DNA of 60,000 nt, taken from Cristatella mucedo. Its lineage: Eukaryota; Bryozoa; Phylactolaemata; Cristatellidae. Below the pieces are notes generated by a model that saw only the letters and a list, made by a program, of their open reading frames with translations, made no database searches and was not told the DNA's origin. Position numbers and translations under genes: made by a program. The stretch is from positions 599,501 to 659,500 of the forward strand of contig WPIO01000144.1 in NCBI GenBank assembly GCA_009760855.2. The letters are read 5' to 3'. This document shows positions 10,836-23,700 of the stretch, one piece after another; within the stretch, counting starts at the first letter, position 1; each line of letters starts with the position of its first letter.

Positions 10836-10925
10836 AATACTATCTGATTTAACAGACTCTTTTTGTAGAGCAACAGACAAGCCTTTACGGCTATCGCCAC
10901 CGCTTTCAGTGGCGATAAATAATTG
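10836..10925 (-). mobile_element. SINE-1 3' half
   Basis: Minus-strand body and tail of SINE-1 only (the GCGATAGCCGTAAAGG region and TCAGATAGTATTTTTTT end). The tRNA head is missing. It lies between two plus-strand LINE-A pieces. Confidence 0.82.
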
Positions 10926-11054
10926 CTGCTTAGGTCTAGTTCTCTTCACAGGGCGAACCCTCCCTCTGGCCGATGGGATCGCATCGCACAATCAAGGTGC
11001 AATAGTTTATTTTACCCAGACATGTCTCTGTACTTCGTGGGCTCAGACTTTCAG

Positions 11055-11058
<4 letters not shown>
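10926..11058 (+). mobile_element. LINE-A RT fragment
   Basis: Plus-strand match to the LINE-A RT segment before the catalytic box (LVLF, then TLPLADGI, then HNQG). In other copies this segment reads LFTVYTLPLADVITKHNLGF. It ends where the CT array begins. Confidence 0.65.

Positions 11059-11087
<29 letters not shown>
11059..11087. repeat. (CT)n microsatellite
   Basis: About 14 CT units directly at the end of a LINE-A RT fragment. Confidence 0.9.
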
Positions 11088-11088
<1 letters not shown>

Positions 11089-11489
11089 GTCTATTGCAGC
11101 ATGCATTGACGAACATTTGCAAAGGGATATAAGAAAGCACACTCTAACTCTCCTCGCATTGAATGGTAATTAAACAGGAGAAAACTAATTTTGGAGAAAC
11201 CAAGCGCGACTCAGAAACTGGAAAGACCAAACAGGAAGCTCCAATACGGATTATGCGGTGTAGCCCCCCCCCAGTGTAGGCTTTACATGGAATCGAGTCG
11301 TCCTCACCCAAAATCACCTTTTCCACTGATCAGCTCCACTATCATGTATGTCTACTTTCGTCTTCTTAGATTTCCAAAGATTTCGGCTCGCTTAGACCAG
11401 GTGGCCGTAATCAGGCTGACGTATGCACTCGTAACTTATTTTGTGGACCTTCGTAACTGACTCAGTGCAGGTACCTATTCCCTACCTAA

Positions 11490-11720
11490 GAAGCGAACAG
11501 TTGCAGTAGCTTGGCCTATCTGTCGCAAGCGTCTTAACTGCCACACTAAGGACTGCAATTCACCGATCTGCAATGGCTGCCTATCGAGCAGCCTATCGAC
11601 GTGAAGATCCAGTCACTCCTCGTTGCGTCCCTCCTCCATTGTCTTGCTTCAGCCAGTCTATCTGAATTGGCTTTAAATCAGGCTTCTCTCCTGTCGCAAC
11701 ATCCGGTGCTCTTACTCTGA
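11490..11720 (+). mobile_element. LINE-A relic, very degenerate
   Basis: Order and spacing of words resemble the plus-strand LINE-A C-terminal RT region (GCTTGGCCTATCTGTCGCAAGCG, then GGCTGCCTATCGAGCAGCC). Similarity is weak, and a SINE-1 follows. Confidence 0.35.
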
Positions 11721-11732
11721 CAGCAAAAAAAT

Positions 11733-11897
11733 AAAATACTAGCTGATTCAACAGCCTCTTTTATATAGCTACAGAAGAGCCTTTACGGCTATCACCACCG
11801 CTTGTAGCGGTGATAAAGGATTGCCCACCACAGGATTCGAACCCGTGACCTCGGGACCAAGGTCGTGAAAGCAACTGCCTTACCCAGTGAGCCATTC
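11733..11897 (-). mobile_element. SINE-1 copy, full length
   Basis: Minus-strand SINE with a good B box (GGTTCGAATCC), an A-box region GGCTCACTGGGTAAGG, arm ACCTTGGTCCCGAGGT and 3' end AGCTAGTATTTTATTTTTTT. It lies within a LINE-A whose 3' end resumes at 11900. Confidence 0.9.
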
Positions 11898-11899
11898 AA

Positions 11900-11985
11900 T
11901 CGTGCTTCCTTTGCAGCAAATGTATAGCACCGAGAAAGAGATTGAGTTCTCAGAGGGCGCTTTATAAATTCCGTTAGTATTTTAT
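11900..11985 (+). mobile_element. LINE-A 3' terminal fragment
   Basis: The last ~85 bp of LINE-A: TTTGCAGCAAATGTATAG, a hairpin with the AGAGGGCGCTTTAT arm, then a degenerate tail. Confidence 0.8.
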
Positions 11986-12616
11986 TTTTAATATTATTAG
12001 GTACTATGTTTGGACTTAGCTTGATCGAACTAAAAGATAATTGCTTTAAATTTGGTGGACCGAATTTACTACTGTGCTAATTATTTCTTCTACTGGAGCA
12101 ACTTTGGAAAATAAGAAGTGCCAAATCAAAATCATCTGGCTTAAGCACACTTAATTTAAGACTTTAAAGCTTCTAAGTTACAGAAAGTATTTGAAAAATG
12201 GACATGCGAATCGTTTAATGTGATTACCATTTCAATCGCGGTTGCACAGATTTTCAAGTGCCACAATGTTTCAATACAACTATCGTGCTGATATTTGTAT
12301 TTTATAATACATTTTCTTTCTTATCTGTGTTCATTTAGGTTCTTTCTTTGATGCTAGTTTGAAACTTTCTTTAACCTACCAAACGCTAATTCCCGTAATA
12401 AAGTTTTGTAGCCACATAGGCTCTATTTGTGTTGCATCTGTGCACTTAGTTGAGTGAGTTATGCATAGCTGCAGCACTTCCCACTCTGCTAACATCTAGG
12501 CCATAATTTGGCGCCACTTAAATTTAAAAGGGAAAGAGTAAGCACCGAAGCTTTACAAAATTCAAAATAATTAAATTAGTAAACAAATAAAGCTGATGCA
12601 GTCTTGGGTGGCTTAC
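11986..12616. other. Intron, no recognised content
   Basis: AT-rich unique-looking DNA directly downstream (minus sense) of the FTP C-half exon. No repeats or exons were recognised. Confidence 0.45.
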
Positions 12617-12853
12617 TTAGAGCAGCATATCCATATACGATGACCTCGCATAAAGTCAAGACGTTATTTGGTGAGCCTATCCGACGTACACCCACTTGGT
12701 TCACGATTTTGTCACTAAAGAGGCAGTTGTAGCTGCTCCTAGGAGCAGGCTTTCCTCTTTGGTTGGCACAAAGCACCCAAAAATTCCGACTGATTTTCCT
12801 GTCTTTACTGTTTTTATAAGTCACTTGGAAGTTTTCGAGCTGAAAGGTGGTAG
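12617..12853 (-). CDS. Exon: C-terminal half of FTP (fucolectin/F5-8C-like) domain
   Basis: A 237-bp minus-strand exon (79 codons), acceptor ACTATTTCAG, donor GTAAGCC, phase 1/1. Residues run TTFQLENFQVTY, then FWVLCANQ, SSYNCLFSD, and end with RIGSPNNVLTLCEVIVYG. The ending N.VLTLCEVEVYG is the diagnostic C-terminal strand of FTP/galactose-binding-like domains. With the N-half exon at 23.8 kb it makes one domain split by an intron of about 10.8 kb. FTP domains bind fucosylated or other glycans. The binding triad (His, Arg, Arg-Asp in eel fucolectin) could not be confirmed here, so binding may be lost or altered. The open frame continues past both splice sites, but that part is intronic. Confidence 0.85.
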
Positions 12854-13745
12854 CTGAAATAGTATTCAATTGAGGATATCGAGCATCAGTAGGGTTACCG
12901 TTTTTTGTCGCACAAACAGTTTTAAAGGCATTGCGAGCGACATATCTGTGAACTGCAGGTTTTTCGTGAAATGCGAGTTGCTTCTGTTTTCTAATACCTT
13001 CCGTTAACTTGAGCAACTGATGATCAGGATCCGTAAACAAAAATTCAAGGGCATTGAAACGTTATCTCCGGGTTGGACAGGATAAATACAATTTCAGACG
13101 ACTCGCATGAATGCCAAACATCACTTCCTATATTAATAGCCAGTTAAACTTGACTAGTAACCGAGTTTGATGTGTAACCACACCTAAGCGGATTTGTTTG
13201 CATTGAGAGACAGAATTCTGGATCTGGCTCTGTTGCTGCTGCTATTCAAATGTGTTTGTTATGCAAGCAATTACAATTTCTTTAGTGATGACATATAAAT
13301 CTCACAAAGGGCGGCGATGACCTATACAACAGCATCGGGCCAATACATGAATACTTCGTTGAATTATATGCATCGAGCAGCTCTAGAACTAAGACCTCCA
13401 CATACAAAGACATCTGAGCTATGTCGCCTTACATGTACGAGTAGGCCATCTCTGGATCATGATGCATATGAAAAGACTATCTTAAATTTAGAAATAATAC
13501 TAGTCATAAGGAATTTTTAAGCGTCTTTAAGTAAGTCTAAACTGGAGTGAGTGTGCACGAGCCCATGGGTATTAGCTCGGAGTTTAGTTGGGTATACGTG
13601 TCGGCCAGCTTAACGGGTCCAGTCAAGCAGCAGGCAATATTGAATTGCCACTGCAAGCTGGGAAGCAGCTGGCAGCAGCTGCTTCATTGTCATCGGTATT
13701 GCCCTTCCGAACTAACATAGACTCGAGCTTCTGAATCTACAAACC
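12854..13745. other. Intron, no recognised content
   Basis: No repeat family, microsatellite or exon identified; short open frames lack motifs. Confidence 0.4.
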
Positions 13746-14190
13746 TGCGCCACCAGGCTAAGCATCGTACCACCTACATTTTGGAATTTAACTGTTTACG
13801 TATACCTCGTCCAAACATCAAATTCTTTGGAAACAGTGCCTTTAGTTAGTAGGCTCCAAAAATCCTGGAACTCACATCCACCCTGTTTCATGACATCTCC
13901 TGACCTGACCACATTTAAAAGCTGCTAACAATGCACCTATTTGTCACGACATTTAGTGGTTAACCGCGATTCGTCCTTTATTTGGTTATGCTTGCTGACA
14001 GTGTTCAGGCTGCCACTAACCATACTTGCATGCTCACCATATTCATGTCACCCGAACCGTGTTATTCTTGTAGTTTATTGAGCATGCTACCTACCACTAA
14101 CCGTTCAGTCGTTTTTCCTTTGCAGAAAATGTAAAGTGTATAGAAATGAGTTCTCTAAGGGCACTAAATCAAGCGCATTATTATTATTGT
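13746..14190 (+). mobile_element. LINE-A 3' part, degenerate
   Basis: Plus strand: CCACCAGGCTAAGCATCGTA (RT C-terminus), TGACCTGACCACATTTAAAA, the 3' UTR and a TTATTATTATT tail. It carries many substitutions, so it is an old copy. Confidence 0.85.
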
Positions 14191-15180
14191 GCTTTTAAAG
14201 TAAGAATATAGGATGAATAGAGGGGAATAGTTGATGGTTAATTTTGCGTTTACCACTAGAACAGATTTAGAAAATGGCTAAAATTGTGGAAAAGTCAAAT
14301 GCTCGTTCTTTGGTAAAAATACAATGAAATCATTACAAATCATCACAATGATAGAATCAATAAAAATATATAATTTATAGCCACGCTATGGATACTCAGC
14401 TTGCCTCAGGAGTTACATAATATTTTTTAAGTTTAAAAATTCACCGTAAGATAAAGTTCGAACTGAAAGTATACCAAGCAAGGCTATTAAAAAATTGCAT
14501 AGATTAGAGTTGGCTTCGCCTAAAAACGGAATTTCAAAGTCAGCAGGCACACTACTCGTGAGAAAATTGATTGGTGACTAGCTGTTAGCGCCTTTATATC
14601 TTAACTTTCAACTTGAACAGCTAACGTTAGAAAAGCTAACAAGAGCCTCATAAATGAACTACGAAGCTCAGTAGGAAATATTCAGATTAACCACTAGCCT
14701 TTAAAAGTCACGATAAATGTCTGATCAGAGTTTACAAAAGCTGTTTTGCGAAATAGAACACCAACCGTATAAATCTATATATCACAATAAGCCTCCATCT
14801 AAAAGCATTGAGGGCAAAAGAGCGGCATTCTAGCGACCACGAAAAATACTCACATGACAAAAGCGAGAAACTCAAACAGAAATTATATTTTAGGTGCATG
14901 ATTTAATTGACCTAACCGGTTTTTTCTTATAAATAAATTTCTTTAACAAAAAAAGAAAACGCTGCGTTAATTTCATGCATATGAAAAAGGTGTTCCGGGT
15001 TCACCCTAAAGATTGCATGCTTCCGTCTGCTAGTATTTTTACGCTATGGCCTAAAATGATCGTGGTTGCTAGCCTCCGTGTATACGATAACTGGGACTCA
15101 GTTCCCATTTCCATAACTAATCTTTTACGAGCTGCAGTCTCGATTCCACATATCCGAAAATGGTGTTAGAATGCTCTGCC
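14191..15180. other. Intron, no recognised content
   Basis: AT-rich. A 64-codon plus-strand frame at 14975-15169 has no motif or splice support. Confidence 0.4.
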
Positions 15181-15800
15181 ACGCACCTACGCCGGTAACT
15201 CCACAACGTGATCAACAATGTTGATCTGTGATATTGAATAGATCTAACAGCACTAAAACAGTAACTTTCCCACCATCTTCACTGCTTGGGGGTGTCGCTG
15301 TTTACATAGAGAAAAGCAGTTTCAGCGGAGTGCTGCCGCGATTAAATTTTTTCTGAGATCGATTCTTTTCTATGTGTGGTACCAGCTGCTTAGCGACAAC
15401 TTTGTCACTAATCTTTAGCGACAACGAAGAGGGGAAACCGGGCAATGCTTTTCAGAGTAGTCGATATATTTTCCATGCTTTGTAAGCATCGGTCTAGCGA
15501 TTGACAAATTCAAAATGCTTGAGTGTGAACTATTTTCCCAGAGAAGCATTGAATATCTCGGTTAGGTTGGCCTTCCGGCTAAAGCCAGAGAGACGATGCT
15601 CAAACTTTTAGGTTTAATCTAACAGTATTTTTCGGTTTCCCTTGCGCTTTCTGATTAGGGCCTCAAGTGGTCTTAGCCAGTCTGCCTCCCTAATATTCTG
15701 CTTGCAATACAGCTGCCGTTTATGATAAACAATGAGCGATTCTGATTCGACTCTTTTATTTCATCACGCAGTGTCGGCGTGTTTTAACTCCTTCGCCACC
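15180..15800 (-). mobile_element. LINE-B internal fragment, very degenerate
   Basis: Minus-strand resemblance to the LINE-B RT N-terminal region, parallel to 3060-3700: GAGAAAAGCAGTTTCAGCGG and the downstream CTTTTCTATGTGTGGTACCAG block match the order of words in the long copy. Coding frames are destroyed. It may extend to 16200. Confidence 0.6.
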
Positions 15801-16364
15801 AATAGTCCAGGCCAGCAGTGATCGTACCGAAATACCTTGCTAGCACTATTGAATACAACTTCTTAAGGAATTCCGGAAAATCTTTTGTATAATAAGCGAT
15901 TACAGCCGCAGTTATACGACGCCCTGGTCAGATGAGAAGGTTTATTGCAGTTAGAAAATGCAGAACCAGCCGGTTTATTTATGGCCATTGCGCGAGAACT
16001 AGTAAAGGCAGTATCACGAAAGTAATTTTGGTAAATCGAAAAAACATTTTTGAAGGTAGAGCGCGAAATACAACAACAGTTTTTCGCCACTTTATTGCGG
16101 AAATGACGTTTGGAGGCCGGCAGGTCCGGACCAATGGAGGCATAGGCGAGAAAGCGAACAAACGCCATGCTGTCCAATTTAATTAGTTAACCCGGTATGC
16201 GAGCCATTGTAATGCGGGATCAAAATCGATATTTCTCAAAGCCTTTCATCAAGTTGTCAGCTTTATCACAGTTCAAAATTACATGGCAGTCTTGGTCATT
16301 GGAGGCCATAGGGCGAGAACGCCCAAGCGTGTGTGCATCAAAATGGTTGGTAAACCTTTAGTTT

Positions 16365-16715
16365 GTTTGCTCCCAAAGCCTGAAACTCAGTCCCGACTTG
16401 CATGACAACGTCCCCGGCTTGACCTTACTTAAAAAGAACTTACATACACACCTAATTCGGACAGCATTTAATGGGTCCCCGTAGTTCGTCCTTTACGTGC
16501 TTGTGCGTGCTGACACTTCCGGCTGCCATTAACCACACTTGCATGCTGACCCTGTGCATGTCACACTTAACCATGTTATTCCTGTTGTTAATCAAGCATG
16601 ATACCACTCACCATTTAATCGCGTTTCCTTTGCAGGTAATGTAAAGCGCCTCGAAAGACATTGAGTTTCCTGAGGGCTCTCAATCAAGTGTATTATTGAT
16701 ATTATTATTGGAGAC
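16365..16715 (+). mobile_element. LINE-A 3' part with tail
   Basis: Plus strand: CTCCCAAAGCCTGAAACTCA, the 3' UTR, hairpin and ATTATTGATATTATTATT tail. Confidence 0.88.
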
Positions 16716-17275
16716 TGCATACAGTTTTCTATTAATAACTTTTTTTATAGACTATTATTTAACCCAGAATTTCCTAAAACTATTTTTTTGCATTTTGTCT
16801 GCGTGATTTCGCTTTGTCATTTAAAGCCGTTGCACAGTTTTGTCGGCGCTCCAGGGCACTTTTGTCGAGTTATACGAGCGTTAAAATAAACTGTACTATG
16901 CACTAATAAAATAGAAATGCAGTCCAAAATTGCTCGGATAATACTAGCAATGGAATGCTCACTGCCTGCGGACTCGCGTCGCTAAGGCATCGCAGTTCCG
17001 TTACGGAAGACGACGCTGTCCCGTCTTGCCGAGTGACAGAAGTGTGTAACCTTGCCACGTGACGTAAATGTGCCATCTTGCGGAGTGACGGACGGACTTT
17101 CTAGCTTCAGTTCGTCGCTACACGATTCATTTTTAGACTATCATGAGGAAGCGCAACCCATTTTCAGGCCTTTAAAGTATGCCAAATGGCTCTAACTTGC
17201 GACCCTGGGGGTTTACGGCAAGTAACATTCATATCGAGCCAAACCGGATCCTGATTCTAACAGTATCGGTACTCG
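16716..17275. other. Intron, no recognised content
   Basis: Includes a moderately GC-rich patch at 16960-17110 with the similar words GTGACAGAAGTGTG and GTGACGGACGGAC; no gene is recognised. Confidence 0.35.
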
Positions 17276-17955
17276 GGGATTGTAAAAGGCTTTGCTGTTC
17301 TAATAGGTGATGCTATTATGCGACCTTTACCACGTGCTCGTAATCTAGGTGTCGTGTTCGACAGCTGCCTCAATTTCAAAAGCTTCATTCAGAAGACTGC
17401 CTCTACAGCTAGCCATCACATCCGATCCCTATCCAAGATGAGAAGCTGTCTCCCACAGTGGCTTGTAAACAATTTAACTAGCTCTTTAGCTCTGTCTCGG
17501 CTTGATTATTGTAATTCCCTTTTGGCTGGGCTACCAAAGAAAGCGATTATGCCACTTCAGCGGACTATGAATATGGCTGCAAGGCTGGTCTTCAATTTCT
17601 CCGCTTAAAGACAGTTGGCGACAGAAGCTTTAGCTCTGCAGGTCCTAGACTGTGGAACTCGCTTCCACAATTCTTAGGCAACGACATCTACTCTCCAACT
17701 GCCGACAGTGGCAAATCTTTTTCAGCGGTCCTGAACTGCTACTTCTATGCTACTCACTACCTCAACTGCTCTCCTAACTCTGCTATGCTTCCCACTTTCT
17801 CTTTGTTGCGTGAGACGAAGTATGTTGGCTACCGAATGCGTACCGAAAGCCGCTTAGGCTGTGAGTGCGCTATACAAAACTCTCCTGCGTAACACCCACA
17901 TGGTCTTTTTGACTTTGTGAAGTTACTGACGGAGATACATTACATTACATTACAA
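17276..17955 (+). mobile_element. LINE-B, 5'-truncated, with internal deletion
   Basis: A plus-strand copy starting at AAAAGGCTTTGCTGTTC inside RT and ending with GAGATACATTACATTACATT. It is nearly identical by eye to 57990-58860 except for a clean loss of about 205 bp at 17600, where RT sequence jumps from TGGTCTTCAA to TTCTCCGCTTAAAG. Its tail abuts the LINE-A tail of the next element. Confidence 0.92.
17318..17608 (+). pseudogene. RT C-terminal fragment (LINE-B)
   Basis: A 96-codon frame with RNLGVVFDSCLNFKSFIQK, SRLDYCNSLLAGLPKKAIMP and NMAARLVF, the post-palm region of a CR1/L2-like RT. The frame ends at the internal deletion, and after it the WNSLPQFLGN segment continues in another frame. 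Confidence 0.85.
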
Positions 17956-17956
17956 G

Positions 17957-18316
17957 ATAATAATATAGTAATAATAATGCACTTGATAAAGCGCCCTCAG
18001 AGAACTTGATCTCTCTCTATGCGCTTTACATTTGCTGTAAAGTGAAATGCAATGGAATGGTAAGTAAAATCATGCTTGAAAAACAAATGAAATGAATAAT
18101 ATGGTTAGGGGTGACATGCACAGGGTCAGCATACAAATGTGGTTAGTGGTAGCATGCACAGTGTCAGCACGCATAAGCACCTCAAGGACGAATCACAGGG
18201 ACCCACTAAATGCTGTCCTAAATAGGTGTGTTTTTTAAGTTCTTTTTAAATGTGGTCAGGTCAGGGAATGTTCTGACACAAGTCGGGAGGGAGTTCCAGG
18301 CTTTGGGAGCATACGA
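17957..18316 (-). mobile_element. LINE-A 3' part, 5'-truncated
   Basis: Minus strand: AATAATAATGCACTTGATAA tail and hairpin at left, full 3' UTR, ending inside the RT C-terminus at CAGGCTTTGGGAGCATACGA. Low divergence from the 7.7 kb and 45 kb copies. Confidence 0.9.
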
Positions 18317-18599
18317 ACGAGTGGGTAAATGGCAAGCAGTGGTAATACCTCAAGGGTCTGAGCTGCAAAGCCATTGAGCAGGTCTTACAATGTCTAATTA
18401 ATTCTACTAGACAGAGATACTATAAGATATCTTACACTTGGTGCAGCAAGCTACCGTATCTAGAAGGGTATTCAAACTAAACACAAGCTTAAAAGTTGAC
18501 GCAATACAATATAACCAACGGAATATCAAACACTCTCAAATTTTACTAAGGATGCAATTACTTTAGTTGGAATGATTAAAATGATTTTAATATAATGTA

Positions 18600-18960
18600 T
18601 TGCAATGTAATCTAATCTCTGTCATTTACTCCACAAAACCTGTGTGGCTAAGTATTTCTTAAGCTGGAAAGTTATCGGCTATCGGTGAACATGCAGTAGT
18701 CATTCGACTTTATTTCGCGAAACAAAGAGAAAACGAGAAATGCATTGTCACAGTCAGAAAAATTACCAGGAAAGGATTCAGGAGAGGTAATGAGTAGCGT
18801 GGAAGCGGTAGCTCAGGGAAGCTGGAAATGAAGAGTCACAGCCTGTGGCTGAAAAGTAAATATGGAGTCGTACGAACTTCTGAATTAAGTTACACAATAT
18901 AGCAACATCATATCAAAGGGGCCGGTGGGATGGACAGAAGTCTCTGGCAGCCAAGGTCAG
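18600..18960 (-). mobile_element. LINE-B 3' part, old
   Basis: A minus-strand relic beginning at TGCAATGTAATCTAATCTCT (tail side), then ACTCCACAAAACCTGTGTGG, and the AGCGTGGAAGCGGTAGCTCAG block matching 1990-2020 of the long copy. Heavily diverged. Confidence 0.6.
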
Positions 18961-19840
18961 GGGGTTCCCAAAGCAAAATGGATTGTGCATATTCAAAAAA
19001 ATACAAGTGAGAATACCTATCTTAATTTCCTGTGTGTTCTTGCTTCGCTGGACTCAACTGTTTCTGGCTAAACTAGTTAAGGATGTTTAGAGACTTAGAA
19101 GAGCTAGGCTTAGCTTGTCGTGCCGCCACGTCACAAGCGCCGGAGCTCATCCGCTCCATGCAATGTTGTTGACAAGATATTGTCTGCCTCTCAGTAGGAC
19201 CGCTCATTCCCAAAATGGTAAGTCTGAGAAAACAGTTATCAAGAGTGTTTAGGTTTGATTTTGCCCTACTTAGACCTAAGGTGAATTGAGTCTCATGGCA
19301 CCGGCGCGTATACGATGTTAGCACTTCTAATATTCCCATTGCTTTCAGTCAAGTTCCTCTAAAGCTAAATAAACCTCACACTCCGGAAACTGAGTCAACA
19401 GTGCGAATATCGGTTATATTCTAGAAGAAGAAAGCTTGGCAGCAGCCGAGACATCAATGTGCCGAGATAATGGCGAGGGATGAGCGGGAGGAAAAGAATG
19501 ACGGCGTAAAGCACGAAACACCTTTAAAGTAAAAAAACGCTTCTAGGTGAAAGCTTCACGAAAACAGCTTTGCTCTTTGCAAGCAAATACAGTCGCCGTT
19601 TTGATATGATAGTGCTAACAGTATCGCAAGAGAAGAAGACACAGAATCTACTTCAATTATCCAAGTGCAGCCGTGAACGATATTGGCTACCTAAAGTTTG
19701 ACCAAACCGATGTTTTACACAACATTTCGAAGCAACTTCGAAATGAACTAGTACTACGAAGTTCGAGCCTGTTTGAGAAAAAAAGGTCATTTGCTCGAAA
19801 CATTGGTAGACCCATGAGCACAGTCCGGTTACAAATAAAT
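18961..19840. other. Intron, no recognised content
   Basis: A minus-strand 88-codon frame at 19073-19339 and a strong-looking plus-strand GTAAGT at 19218 were considered, but neither has a partner signal. Confidence 0.35.
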
Positions 19841-19841
19841 G

Positions 19842-19892
<51 letters not shown>

Positions 19893-19932
19893 CACACACA
19901 CACACACACACACACACGCGCACACACACATA
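19842..19932. repeat. (CA)n microsatellite
   Basis: About 40 CA units with AA and GCG interruptions, followed by TATACATATTTATTTATTTA. Confidence 0.95.
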
Positions 19933-20944
19933 TACATATTTATTTATTTATATAAAAGATGCAACTTGCTAATAGGCTTAAAGTTAGTAGGACGTGGTTG
20001 GTCAAACCTTCATTATAATGATGGGCTTCTGATGTTCGCTCTTCTGTATCTTTACCTAAATTCCCGACGGTCGCATTAATTGACAAATCGGTTTAGCAAG
20101 CAGGGAACACCAGAAAAACTAACTGCTCATATAAACGGTCCCCATCACAGCGCGACTTCAAATCTTTGAAAGAAACAGATAAGATCTCAAAAATATACAG
20201 ATGGCATAGGCATACAGGTTACTGCAAAAGCAAGGACGGTAGTAAGTCCTAAAGACAGTTTAAAGCTGCATCAAGGTGTCGGTTTCTAAAAAAAACGGTC
20301 ATTTCGTGGTGACCCAAACAGTCTCAGCTTGTCTCGTGACTTCTACATCTCCTACAGTCAGGTCACTACGATCCTCTTCTGCAATCACACCGCGACCACT
20401 TGAGGAAGAATCCTAAGTCAGTCTCTAATCTATCGCCTCAAACAAAAAATGAGTCCCTTAAAAACTGACATTAATAGTCAAAAACAGGATACTAAATGGC
20501 ATAAGGCGAAGAAAGTACGTCGGAGTTCTGTTCGATTCAATTCCTGATCTGGTACATCGCTGTAAGATAACTGTGGTCATCAGTTTAGCCAATATGGATT
20601 TTTCAGGCGAAATAGTCATCATCGACAAGTGATTCCCGTGCTCCGTTCGAATCTATGCCTAAAATGCTTTAGAAACTAAGGGTCTCACTTTTGAAAAAAT
20701 CTAATCTGACACACATTTATTGCAAGAATGCAGGTCACCATGTTGTGACAACGATACAGTCAGGTGTACTAAAGAGAATGCTGTGCAGAAATTCAAAGAC
20801 AATTTATTTTTGTCAACTAGGATAAACAAAGCGAAAACCTGGAGGAATGTTATGCTCGAAGTTAAGATTCATCATCGTTACCTTTTACGTATGATAGAGA
20901 GCAACCACTTATTCTTTTCAATATAAACTTCAAGTCAGGGCCAT
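19933..20944. other. Intron, no recognised content
   Basis: No repeat family or exon identified. Confidence 0.4.
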
Positions 20945-21380
20945 CAGGCTAAGCATCGTACCATCCGCTTTTTGGTATCCAACCATTTACCAATACCTCG
21001 TACAAACCTCAAATCCTATGGAGATGGTGCATTTAGTTCATGTGCTCCAAAGCCTGGAACTCACTCTCGACTTGTCTCAGAACGTTCCATGACTTGACCA
21101 AATTTAAAAGAACTTGAAAACACACCTATTTAGAAAAGCAGTTAGTGGGTCCCTGTGATTCGTCGTTAATGTGCTTATGAGTGCTGACACTGTGCATGCT
21201 GCTACTAACCACACTTGCATGCTGACCCTGTGCATGTCACCCCAAAGGTGTTGTTCATGTTGTTTATCAAGCATGATATTACTCACCATTCAATCACGTT
21301 TGCCTTTGCTGCAAATGTAAAGCGCATTGTAAGAAATTAAGATCTCTGAGAGTGCTTTATCAAGTTTATTCTTATTATTA
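20945..21380 (+). mobile_element. LINE-A 3' part
   Basis: Plus strand: GGCTAAGCATCGTACCATCC, CTCCAAAGCCTGGAACTCAC, the 3' UTR, hairpin (weakened) and TTATTCTTATTATTAT tail. Confidence 0.9.
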
Positions 21381-22024
21381 TCAAGTGAATTAATATTTTT
21401 CGCAAAGGTCTGGCGCTCACTGCTCGCTAGTACCAAAAGCTCAATGACAAAATTTTCAGATAAGTTAAGAAACCACCTGCTAACCAAAAAATTTGGTTCA
21501 TCAGAATACATTTTATTCCTTTTCAAGGATGTGCTGACAATTGCCCATTTAAAAAGTATTCATTGATGAGCATCGTTACTTTACAGTATTCGATTGGCTG
21601 TCTAAGAAAACTCAAAGACTATTCGGCAAGTTGGTAAGTTTAAGTTATGCCTTTTGATCAAACACCGGTATGCAAAATTGTCTTTGATCCTCTCAAAATC
21701 GATGCAACCCTTGCTGATTTCAATGGTAGCTATTGCCCATGAACCTAAAAATACTCATCGACTTGAACGGATATTTACTATTGGATGTGCCCAAACGGAA
21801 TTAATTCTAAATCCTTCTCTCTTTTTCGCTGGAGTTTTCGGTAGTATTCTACTTCTTTTTCTGCTTCTATCATTACCTGTGCGCTCAAAATGTTTTCTCC
21901 GATCTAACCGACCTGATTTCTAGAATTTAGCTTAAATTCACCAGCTATCAGTCTTTCTCCATCTACTGGATCTCTGAATTTCCTTTGCTTCACCTCACTA
22001 CAAGTTTGCTGACTTAGCAAGCTA

Positions 22025-22165
22025 ATTATATTGTGGCAGAACAGCCTTAACGGCTATAGTAACTTATTTCAGGTCATACGACGCCTCCAACTATAGGAAT
22101 CAAATCCTCTGTCGGGATCCGGCAGAACGAGCCGCTGATCCCCTGGCTTAGGCCAAATAGTCCGT
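22025..22165 (-). mobile_element. Second tRNA-like SINE, degenerate
   Basis: Minus strand reads GGCCTAAGCCAGGGGATCAG (A-box-like), a GCCGGATCCCGAC arm, GATTTGATTCC (B-box-like), and a body with TATAGCCGTTAAGGCTGTTC. The body shares its GCCGTWAAGGCTSTTCT word with SINE-1 but the head differs. It could be a diverged SINE-1 or a sister family. Confidence 0.55.
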
Positions 22166-23470
<1,305 letters not shown>

Positions 23471-23700
23471 TATTGATGAAACTTCTAGACTGCAGAAAAA
23501 ATCCAGGGGTGAAACAAATGAAGTCAAAATTCAAAGGGACCTAAGTAGCCGTAATTTGCACTGGTTGAGGCCTAAAACATGGCAGGCTACCACGGCAGCA
23601 GCCTCAGTATCCAAGCCATATGAAGTGTCACATGAATAGCATTCAGCGTTTCACTATTTCTTACACACTGCCTCAAACTTGTTGCTTATGTGCATCTTAC

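Noticed and set aside
15863-16186. Overlapping open frames on both strands
   Set aside because: Likely eroded LINE-B or random; no motif, and the two strands mirror each other.
19073-19339. 88-codon minus frame and plus GTAAGT donor at 19218
   Set aside because: No partner acceptor or domain signature; base composition like surrounding intron.
19653-19972. Long His/Thr and Cys/Val frames
   Set aside because: They are translations of the (CA)n array; the same holds for 23135-23353 and 53612-53996 (CT/GA arrays).
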